Made by a program: the position numbers and the translations under genes. Below the pieces are notes generated by a model that was not told where the DNA came from, did no database searches, and saw only the letters and a program-made list of their open reading frames with translations. A stretch of 64,000 nt of DNA from Diphasiastrum complanatum (taxonomy: Eukaryota; Streptophyta; Lycopodiopsida; Lycopodiales; Lycopodiaceae): positions 14,504,900 through 14,568,899 of the forward strand of contig CM055107.1 in the NCBI GenBank assembly GCA_029204225.1. The letters run 5' to 3'. Shown here one piece after another: positions 54,797 through 64,000 of the stretch (position 1 is the first letter of the stretch; every line of letters starts with the position of its first letter).

Positions 54797-56058
54797 CAGG
54801 CAAAAGCCTTGATCAAACCTTTTGTCGCCCAGACTACACCAGAGATTCTGATCCAAACTAACAATGGTTACCTGATAGAGGCTATCACAGAACCAGTCAT
54901 AGGGGCGGTTGTGCATCTGTTGAACAACTTTCTGGTTGTCTCAACATTTCAAGGACAGAATCCAGTCCACACTGTTGAGTCAGATAGTGGAGTCCTTCCT
55001 GGGATTCCCAGGCCCCTTGTTGTGTAACTTTGTCTGCGCACTTCTTGAGGCAAAAGTGCACGGTTTTCGTCGCTCCAGCCTTCTATCTTCCATAGTGCCA
55101 CATACTAACCTCTATCCTCCATCTTCAGCTTCCACATCTGTCCAACCTGCAGTTACTGACACGACGGCCAACAAAAGAATGCATGGTGCTGCCTCTTCCT
55201 CCTCATCTCCACCTACCACCAGACGTCATACCACCACCACACTAGTAACAGCTCCAGCATCTACCACCGCCACTTCCTCTTTTGTACAGCCCCCTCCTCC
55301 TGTTTCTATTATCGCTCCTCTTCTTTCTGTTCCACCCGCATCGACTGCTTCTGTGTACATTCTTGTTTCCTCTGTTGAGACTACTTCTACCTCTGTTCCA
55401 CTTTCTACCGCATCCTCCATTACTCATGTTCCCACAGTCAACCACAACTTGAGTGGCGCCAACAGCTCTTTGAATGGGACCCTACGGCCATCAGGGCCTA
55501 TGTGACAAGTCCACAACAGCTACGGTGAACGCGCACTTCCTGCCATGCACACGTTGATCCAAATGAGCGGAATGCGGCACTCCTCTAGACAAGATCACCA
55601 TCCAAAACTACAATTGGCCGAGAATTCCATCAGAGCACGGTTGGGATACGGATGTAGACGCCCGAAGGGCTCTCACCCTATTTGCTAATAAGTATTTCAA
55701 TTGCCCTGACCCAACAGTCCGCGCGATAGCCACTTACGCCCGAGACTTAGAGCATTTAATGGGAATTGAAACCAAGTGGGACAATCCCCCCCCTCCCCCC
55801 CAATATTCTTTGATCCAAATAAGACGCTAGCCTCCAAAAAAGTGGAAGATCAGCTGTCAGTCGCTCGAGTCTACTACCGAGCTGCATTCCTTGGCAATCC
55901 CTGGACACGCAGATTCCGTTGACCAAAACTGGCTAACAGGCGTCCACAAGTCCCTTCACACGCCCAAGGACTTGAAGAAACTGGATAGAATAAATTTCAT
56001 GGAAGATGTCACTGGCTACCTGATCCACAAGAGGCGGGCCAAGAAGACTCTCTACTAA
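54797..56058 (+). pseudogene. Degenerate Ser/Thr/Pro-rich reading frame of unknown family
   Basis: A first part (54809-55027) reads QTTPEILIQTNNGYLIEAIT, then FLVVSTFQGQNPVHTVESDS. A second, in another frame, is an S/T/P-rich run (55116-55500, with TTRRHTTTTLVTAPAS). A third (about 55600-56058) reads PSEHGWDTDVDARRALTLFA, NKYFNCPDPTVRAIATYARD and ends GVHKSLHTPKDLKKLDRINF then DVTGYLIHKRRAKKTLY. Frames shift between parts and stops occur. The layout of folded domain, disordered linker and basic tail is gag- or capsid-like, but I cannot name it. GC content is visibly higher than around it, and a C-rich tract lies at 55787-55801. Confidence 0.4.
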
Positions 56059-59000
56059 ACCGGCAAAGTGCCAAGGGTCCTGTTGGGGGTATTCCTGACA
56101 TATTGTAAATAAATAATATCGGCCAATAAAATGCCTTGCAAGTTATTCTATTAAAATGTGGCTCATTTTGAAATGTGAAATTAAATTGGGGAATACAATT
56201 ACAAGTGTGTATTTTTACAGCAACAAAAAGTCTGAATGAAAATGCTTTATGGGATGTGATAATGCATGTCAAATTTAAACTAATTATTGAGGTACTAACT
56301 AGATTTTTAGGCATATTTAGATTCAAAAGCTTCAGTTAGCCAACCGGCAATATTAGAGTCTCCAAAACAAATTCTCTTATATTGCCCCTTGGGATGATTT
56401 TTTTTCTAAACCTTAAGCACAATGGCACTCTTTCAATACAAAGTTTTGCTAGAACTCTTCTCAAGGCCAAACTATTCTGCAAGAAAAAGGCATTCTTCCT
56501 TCTTTCCTATGTTAAGAGTACCTATGAGGACAAATTCAATAGGAAAATAGTGTCTCCATTGAACAATATTGTTGTTCACGTTATACAAAAGACTCCAATA
56601 GTTAAGATTTTTACTCTTGATTTCTATAACTTTTTGTTGATTTCTATAACTTGATACTTTTTGTGCATGTGGATTGGATGAGCATTTAAACTCATAAGAA
56701 TTCAATACTATTAGTATGTCAAAAAAAAAGACCTGCTCTCTAAACATCAGTTGGAAGTTGCTATGTTGAGCTTGAAATGAAATAAGGATGGTTGTGATGA
56801 ATCAAGAGATGTGCTTCATTAAAGAATTTGGCTACAAATAAAACATGACCTAACATCACCATCAAATGTTTAGGAGTGCCAATTCTAGAATTGATTTAGG
56901 AAGGTTCTCGTGTTGGGTGTAAATTTAATATTTCATAAAATTGGTAGACAAGGAGTAATTCAACTTCATAAAACACAATAAATAATAAACTCAACAACTG
57001 GACAACTAGTGAACTAGCCTCTTAACATAATTTTAAACATGCCTTCTAGACAATGGATTTAATATAATCAACATGAGAATTCATCTTTGCAATATGTAAA
57101 AGGATTGATTTACCTAAATTAAGTCTTTCTAAGAAAGTCAATATCTATATCCCCATGCTTCAAAGAGTGGTAAAAAATAGATGCCATCTCTCCTCATCCC
57201 TTTTTGCTCTATCTAACACTAGCATTAATTAAGAAATCTAAGGCATCACAAAGTAATTAAGTGTTTAGCCCACTGACTCATCAAACTTTTGGGATTTGTT
57301 AGAGGTTTTCTTAGATAGCTATGGAGGAAAAAATAGAAAACTATGATAGATTATTGACAATTATATATAAAATAATAAAAAGTTTGTAATCTACGATTAG
57401 TCTTTTTGAGAGGGAAAAAAAAAAAAACTTGCAAGTCATCAATAGAATTTGTTGCAATACATTTTTTAAAAACAAAAAACCGGCATTTTCAACTCGGCTC
57501 ATATCAAGCTTGTTACTCTTGATCCAAAAACCACATGTGGGAGAATATTCTCCACGTCACTAGTGGAAAATGAAAATTTTCCCAGTAGAAAAACCTTTGA
57601 TTGTGCCTTTCAATCAAACAAAGGTTCATGAAATTATCAACTACCTTTGTCCTTCCTAGAATAGAGGGAAAGAGCCTCCAATAATTTATGGAAGTCTTTT
57701 CTCTAAAGAAAAAGAAAAAACATTGGTTTTTCCACACATGATGATGAAATTGCGTGTTGGAGACCGGAGACCAATAAGTGCAACAATATCTCTATGGAGC
57801 AATTACAGATGTAATTTACTTTTCACTATTTGAAAAATCGATGAATGGCGAGGTTCATACTTCAACCTATTCCAATGAGACCCAATTCAAACTTCTTCAA
57901 GGCTCAAAGTACCTAGAGTTTGATTGAATGTTTTAGGATATTTACAAGGTAAATTTTGGCTAGTCTTTGTTGATATAAATTCAAACAATGAAGAATCAAG
58001 GGGTCTGACAATATGCAAACTTTTACATCATTATGCAAAAACAAGAAAGAATAATTGATGATTCCAAGGACACATAAGAACAAAGAAAGTCTAGAATTGT
58101 TACAACAATAATAGTGTGTAGAGGGAAATGCGACTTTGCTGACCTATCAACTACACAACAATTTTCCCCAACTCTTTTGATCCAGTTCACTTGACAATCA
58201 TTTGAGTAATTCTTCGCATTTTCCTTTTCCACTATTATAGCTTTTTCCACTAAAGATCTTTATCATGCTATAATAAAATTTCACAGCACATCTTTAAACA
58301 ATCATAATATTTTAACAAACTAGACATTGGAGAACCCTTGAATTAGATGAGATACTCTACAAGTATATCCTTTGACCATCCAAATACAGATAAAAATGAT
58401 ATAACCTAAGGATGACTAAAAATATCAAGTTTCTGAATAATTTGTACTGAATTGCAGCTTCAAAAGAGAGAGGGTACTTTGAACAATTAAAATTCTTCAT
58501 TTAAATACATTTGTCGCAGGGTTTTTTCCATGGCCTGCTAGCAATTTCATTTTTTTTAAACTTGCAGCGAGGGACTGAATGCAGACCTAAATACCTTGGT
58601 AATGCCATCAGTGAGTCTGTTACATTTATAACCATTGTGGTGATGACATCAACAAGGAGCCGGTCACATCTGGAACTGTCATGCTCATGAGGTGTCTACC
58701 ATTCATTGGAGAATAGTTAATCATGTGGAGAAACTCTGCCTGGTCACCAATTTCCATTTTCACTAGATTAAACAGAGATTGCTACTACAGCTAGTAAAAA
58801 TACCCAATAACATACAATGAAGTGTAATTTTTTAACCCCGACCTAATTATACATAAACAAACCTAGGTGGTTGGTCATCATAACAAGATTTCCAGCTTGC
58901 ATTTAGATATCTTATGCAGATGACAATATCCAAGGTGCAATCAAAACCAATAAATGAGCCGTTTGTTACGCTAAAAGTTCTCTTAATGATCTCACTTCCT

Positions 59001-59109
59001 TCATACAGCACTTTAGGAGTGTTGTCCTAAAGAATTGTTTGCAACCTGGACTGTCAAACCAATAAGTGTGGCCTTCCCAAAGAAGGCCTGTAAGTATTAT
59101 AAACTTAAA
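56059..59109. other. Intergenic region and probable 3' flank of the MYB-CC gene
   Basis: About 3 kb, AT-rich, with no supported gene. Part of 58500-59109 is probably the 3' UTR of the minus-strand gene beginning at 59110. Short open stretches at 56382-56747 and 57513-57737 have no motif. Confidence 0.5.
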
Positions 59110-59846
59110 CTAGGGATTGAGATTCCGCTTCAATATTTTCGTCTCTTTTGCATGCTCTTGTATAGATGAGGTGGCAGCTAGTTTGATTTTCTTTGTTGGT
59201 GAATTGGGAATCACACAAGCAGATTGATTAAGTACCTCAAAATTATTGGAGCTTGGAGATGGAGCCTGGCTAGAGGAATTCTTTGAAGCAGAAGCTCCAT
59301 GGACCTCTGAGTTTACCGATGTTCCAATAGTTTGACCAGAACCCCGTATCTCTTGCGAGGAAAAGTCTAATGATAATGTTGAATTGAATCCAAAATCAGA
59401 ACTTTGTACAGAAGGATCTCCAGCTGAGAATGACGTTGATTTTTCAGCATTTATGAGGTTGCTGCTTAACACCCCTCCTGCTTTTCGCTGCTCTTCAAAC
59501 ATTTGTTGAAGGTACTTTCCTTGAGCCTCAATGCGCAACTGCAAAAGGCGTTGTACCTGTAAAATATCACAATCGTTTCTCTCAAAAACCATACTGATAC
59601 AGAAATATGATCGGTAAAAATTCAGTTTACAGAAAAACTTTAAGTCCAGTTAGATTTCAGTAAAATATTTTCAAGAATTATAAGTCTAGCTGCTGCTCTT
59701 CATATTTCACAGCATATGAATTCAGGGATTTCTAGTGTCTGTACAGGAAAAGAAAGAAAAACAGTGGCAATAATGACTGGCATGCCTCAAGCTGTTCATG
59801 AAGGCGCTTTTGAACTTCCATTTGCAAGCGAAGAGCCTCTGTGATC
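59110..59846 (-). CDS. MYB-CC (PHR1-like) transcription factor, last two exons
   Basis: Read on minus. Exon 59846-59786 (61 nt) encodes ITEALRLQMEVQKRLHEQLE, the MYB-CC coiled coil with its LHEQLE signature. Exon 59556-59110 starts VQRLLQLRIEAQGKYLQQM, then EEQRKAGGVLSSNLINAEKS, a Ser-rich disordered tail and an ending RNLNP. In this family the coiled coil dimerises a GARP/MYB DNA-binding domain that reads P1BS-type sites in phosphate-starvation promoters. The MYB exons, expected upstream (higher coordinates), are not visible; a gypsy element starts at 60695 and may lie in an intron. The intron joining these two exons opens with GC (GAG/GCATGC) rather than GT and ends TTTTACAG. No stops occur inside the exons, so the gene may be intact. 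Confidence 0.88.
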
Positions 59847-60694
59847 CTGTACAATGCCAACAACCAGGACATGCTTAGTTGCAAGAGGCCATATGTAAAG
59901 AACTGTCAGGCTGAAATTCTAAAACAAAATTTCCTTCTCAAAAATTTGAACTTTCAAGAGAGTTATCGGCTGAGCTCCCAGCTCCCAGCACACACCAGCT
60001 ATGCCACCCTATTTAGCAGCTCATGTACTCATGTTGCATGAAATCAATTTGTGTGTGACATTATTGGAGAACTTTGGTTTTCATGCTACTGCTTGGTCAG
60101 CAGCTTCTCACATAGAGCCAACTGCAGCAATAACTAGGTTCATTGTTACTATATCAAGTGCCATTCTACAAAATTCAAACTCTTGAATTAGATTGACTAT
60201 GGCACCTACCATTCACAGACATGCAGCCATACTTCTGTAGTATACAAAACTGGTTGGAGTCATTCCAACAAACACGGTCTCTGTACGCATTTTGTAAAGA
60301 ACTTGCAGAAGTCTCGAATAAACTATTTTTCTAGTTTGTTTCACTTTGTACATAAGAATCATCCCTCAGCCCCAAAAAGTATTGGAATGGATATTTATGC
60401 TTGTAGCAATATAGCATCACCCTTAACGTCTATGGAAACTTAGCAAAAGCTATTTTGAGGTCAAAATAAGCAAACTGTGATCTGAGATTTGAGATTAACT
60501 ACTACTAACCATAATCTTTCAATATGGAGAAACTTGAGAAAAGGCTGTTATTTGATGTGGATATCTTTTAGGAGCTGAAAGAGATAAGCTACCACTCTGC
60601 TTTTAAAAGCAAGGACGTCAAAGAAGATGATTTACAGTGCAAGTTTTTAGGGTGATTCGGAGGCATTACATGTTATGTCAGGAAAGGGTGCAAT
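59847..60694. other. Upstream intron or flank of the MYB-CC exons
   Basis: A minus-strand splice acceptor (TTGTACAG) adjoins 59846. I searched the minus strand for the MYB motif (LQKYR and related) and did not find it. No other gene seen. Confidence 0.5.
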
Positions 60695-62749
60695 ATGTCC
60701 ATTTTGGAGGTTAAAGAAAATTCAACTAAGTATTTTGTATGGCTATACCCCGCAACTAATGCTAGACAAAACAATGTTTTCCTAGCAGTAAATACATTGG
60801 CCCCACCACAAACGCTAATTACAACTAATGCAAGGACCAACTCTAATCAAGCCGTTGTAAAAATTGAATGTAACAAAATTCTTTGGCACGGTGTTCCTGA
60901 TGAGAAGAAAATTGAAAGTGTCGTGTTGTTCTTACGCGGCACAGCGTCATCGTGATGACGAGATTTACCGGTGAAGCCAACTACTTGGGATGCGTTTGCG
61001 GAAGTTTTCAAGAAAGCTTTCGTAGTTGCTGATGACGTGGACTACTACCTGAAGTTCGTGAACTGCAGGATGGGTACAAAGAGTTTAGACTCTTATATCC
61101 AGGAATTCATGGACCTAAGGAATAGGGTTCCATCATTCGATGCGAAGTTGGCACTTTGGCAGTTTGTCCTGGGTTTGCCAGCCGACTATCAAAACAAATG
61201 CAGGCGAAATGTGCTTCAAAACTTCGAGGATGCGTTTCGGATTGCGAAAGCATATGATTCCACAGTGGTGGCATCCAGGAAGCAGTTTGCGCAAATTCCA
61301 ACCACTCTGAAAACCAAGAAGGGTAAGAACCGCGGTCCAGACCAAGCAAAATATTTTGACGAATTAGATCAAGCAACATCGGAACCCAGGAAGCCGAAGA
61401 GAACGAGATTCGAGAAATCTATGTCCCGGGAAAAGGCTAAGAAAGAGAACTTATGTTTCGTCTGTAAGAAGCCTGGACATATGATGAAATTTTGTCCAGA
61501 AAGGAAGAAAGTGTCTGCTCACATGATTGAAATCCCAGGAGGCAATGGTAAGACTTTGGAAATTAACCTGACTGATTGTGAGTGTGAATGTTCTTTTAGT
61601 ACTACTTCTTTCTTGCCTAATGAACTTTTCTGTTTAATTGGCACAGTTAAAGATCAAGAAGTGAGTATTTTATTGGACAGTGGTTCAACTCATAATTTTA
61701 TTAATTCTCGTCTTGTGCAGAAACTCAGCTTGGAAACTGAAGCCAACAATCATAGATGTAAAGTTTATCTAGCTTCAGGAGCAGAGTTGGAGACTTGGAA
61801 CGTAAAAGTCCCAAACCTCCCAGTTTTGATGCAAGGACATACGGAATTAGTTAGTTTTCATGTTTTAGACTTACATCGTACTGATTTAATCTTAGGTTAT
61901 GAGTGGTTATTTACTAAATCGCCTTCTCTGTTAATTGATTTTGAGAAGCATGTTCTCACTTTCAAGGAGGGTGATAAGGTAGTTACATTATTTGGCAGTA
62001 ATTTTGTACGTCCGTTGGATCAGATTTCTACAGTTAATAAAATGGAGACATTGGATTATTCTGAGTATGAAGTTTTTTCAATATGTGCTATTCCAGTTGT
62101 GGATGTTCCTGAAATGAATCTAAATAGTTGTGAATTCTCAGCAATTCTTAACTCAGTAAATTTAGATCATGAACAAGCAGTGAAAGAACAGATCATAAAT
62201 GAATTTAGGGATGTTTTTCCATCTGAATTACCTCATGGTTTACCACCATCTAGGTCAGTAGACCACAAAATTGAGTTAATTCCAGGAAGTCGACCTGTCT
62301 CTAGACAACCTTATAGGTTCTCTCAGAAAGAGGAGACAGAGATTTCAAATCAAATAGAAAACGATCTGAGAATGGGACATACACAACCTAGTAAATCACC
62401 ATGGGGCGCTCCTGTTCTTCTTAAAGCGAAGAAAGATGGAGGTTTCCGGATGTGTGTGGATTACAAGGGGCTTAATAAAGTGACTATAAAGAACAAATAT
62501 CGATTACCCAGGATGGATGACCTTGTAGATCGCTTGGGTGGAGCAAGGTATTTCACCAAGATAGATTTGGAAGATTTGTCGCTTAGTGTACCTTTGGAAC
62601 CTGAGAAAGTGCTCAGAACCAGAGATAAACAGTTGAGAAATCGTTCTATCTCTGAGTGCTTAATTCGGTGGAAGGGTCATACTGAGGATGATGATTCGTG
62701 GGAGAGAGTTGATAGCATAAAGAAGAATTTCCCGAATTTTAGTTTCTAA
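60695..62749 (+). mobile_element. Ty3/gypsy chromovirus-type fragment with RT-to-chromodomain deletion
   Basis: Starts in gag (KIESVVLFLRGTASS at 60910-60954, a stop at 60955, then PTTWDAFAEVFKKAFV). The long open frame 60971-62749 (592 residues) carries the gag core (LDSYIQEFMDLRNRVPSFD), a zinc knuckle CFVCKKPGHMMKFC near residues 161-174 and protease ILLDSGSTHNFINSRLVQKL. RT begins (QPSKSPWGAPVLLKAKKDGG, FRMCVDYKGLNKVTIKNKYR, YFTKIDLEDLSL) and stops at the first catalytic strand. It then continues directly, in frame, with CLIRWKGHTEDDDSWERVDS, a chromodomain. The rest of RT, RNase H and integrase are therefore missing but the frame survives. The 5' LTR is absent. Confidence 0.92.
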
Positions 62750-62776
62750 GGATAGAAACAGTTTAAGGAGGGAATG

Positions 62777-63095
62777 TTATGTCCATGACCAGTACATAGG
62801 ATACAGTATACTCCTAGTCTTGGATACACGGTACTCCAGTGAAACAAGCTGTCAGTTATGCCACATCATACTGGACGTGACCCGAAAGTAAATAATATCC
62901 TTGTGAGGCCCAGAACACACTAAATGGAGTTTAGACAAGGTATGAGACAGTGTACGCATGTGTAGAGTTATCAATAGCAATTCTATGAATAGTTGGTCCA
63001 TGCTTAGGACTCTATTCTAGGTGACTCTATGTATAGGGAACTTAGGGCTATGCATGGCTATGTGCCCAAGATGCTTTTGGCTCTATATACAGAGT
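62777..63095 (+). repeat. 3' LTR of the gypsy element, truncated
   Basis: Starts TGTTATGTCC after polypurine tract TTTAAGGAGGG. It has a TATA box CTCTATATACAG near 63082-63094 and is interrupted right after it by copia sequence. Confidence 0.75.
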
Positions 63096-64000
63096 TACAG
63101 ATGGGCAGATCATCATTGTGGCTGTGTACGTCGACGACACTCTGATACTTTGCAGGAGTGAGCAGCTGATTGTTGAAGACATCTCGAAACATTTCGAGAT
63201 CGTGGATCTGGGAGAAGCCAGGTGTTACCTAAGCTTACAAATTGAAAGGGACTATGAGGGAGGTAAGTTATACCTTCACCAGTCCAGATACACCCAAAAG
63301 ATCCTAGAGGACTTTGGTTTGCTGAACTGCAAAGGAGCGAATACTCCAATGCTCGCAGGGACGGTGCTGACAAGTGATGACTGTCCGAAGAGTGAGGAAG
63401 AGAGAGAACAGATGCAGCTCACACCTTACAGGAAGCTGATAGGATCACTGATGTACCTTGCTGACGACACACGTCCTGATATTGCTTATGCAGTATTTAG
63501 GATAAGCCAATTTTGCACGAATCCAAGCTCGACACATTGGAAGATCGCAAAACGCATTTTGCAATATCTTCAATTAACGAGGGATTACGGGTTGTGTTAT
63601 TGTCGTGATGCAGGTTTCAAAATACTTTCCTACAGCGATGCTAGCTGAGCATCCCTCAAGGACGATTGTAAAAGCGTCTCAAGAGGATGCACCATCGCAT
63701 CAGGAGCAGCAGTTCTTTGGGTCAGCAAGAAGCAAACTGTTGTAGCCCAGTCATCCTACGAAGCAGAGTACATTGCAACAGCAAAGATGGCCAACGAGAT
63801 AATCTGGCTAAGGCAGTTCCTGGACGAATTGGGCAAAACAAGGAACGAGCCTCTGGTCTTGTAGATGGACAACACCTCTGCAATACACCTGACGAAAAAT
63901 CCCGTGTTCCATTCTAGAACGAAGCACATTGCGATCAAGTATCACTTGATCAGGGATCTAATTGAAAAGAAGATGTTGCGGACCACCTTCATCAGAACGA
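63096..64000 (+). pseudogene. Copia RT C-terminus and RNase H, runs off the window
   Basis: Begins IIIVAVYVDDTLILCRSEQL (catalytic YVDD near 63124-63138), then VDLGEARCYLSLQIERDYEG, GSLMYLADDTRPDIAYAVFR, YCRDAGFKILSYSDAS, a stop at 63646-63648, and RNase H (LWVSKKQTVVAQSSYEAEYI, another stop at 63862, [33 protein letters not shown]). The RNase H part is in a different frame from the RT. The upstream half of RT is missing, where it joins the gypsy LTR at about 63095. Confidence 0.9.

Noticed and set aside
54936-55505. Treating the S/T/P-rich stretch as a cell-surface or arabinogalactan-type protein
   Set aside because: No signal peptide, and better-ordered segments in other frames before and after show that it is part of a longer frameshifted gene.

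Overview
The window looks like nuclear DNA of a land plant. It is AT-rich, split-gene DNA dominated by Ty1/copia LTR retrotransposon debris, with one Ty3/gypsy fragment. The host genes are plant-type: an organellar OSB-like PDF-motif gene, a PLS-class PPR-DYW gene and a MYB-CC (PHR1-like) transcription factor. The very regular PLS repeats and the heavy copia load suggest a seedless plant such as a fern, but this is inference. No bacterial or organellar genes, rRNA, tRNA or CRISPR were recognised.

Layout. 1-1640: 3' end of a decayed copia element and its LTR, with a long CT microsatellite. 1.8-8.7 kb: two divergent, decayed copies of an unclassified spliced transposase-like gene (copy A on minus, copy C on plus). 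Copy C is split by a 3.4-kb copia derivative (4682-8091) with a perfect 5-bp target duplication. 9-14.1 kb: an LTR, a primer-binding site and a long decayed minus-strand reading frame of unknown family. 14.9-27.2 kb: the main host locus, with a transit-peptide-like exon, three tandem OSB-type W/PDF exon pairs and a PPR exon whose frame and splice phase fit the OSB exons exactly. A ruined DYW domain follows. One intron of this locus holds a copia element (15651-22699) that itself contains a second copia element (16742-19887).

27.2-29.4 kb shows nothing recognisable. 29.4-30.8 kb is a three-exon gene of unknown function with intact frame. 31-34.2 kb is a truncated copia next to a third transposase-like copy (copy B). 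34.2-39.5 kb is gene-poor. 39.5-53.7 kb is a chain of broken copia elements in both orientations. 54.8-56.1 kb is a degenerate S/T/P-rich reading frame. 59.1-59.85 kb holds the last exons of a MYB-CC gene on minus. 60.7-63.1 kb is an internally deleted gypsy element. The window ends in another copia RT/RNase H fragment.

Most coding signal here is mobile-element relic. The points of real interest are the OSB/PPR-DYW fused locus, the three mutually complementary copies of a D-D-E-like spliced gene family, and the unknown gene at 29.4-30.8 kb. All calls come from reading the sequence; no database search was run, and boundaries of decayed elements are approximate.
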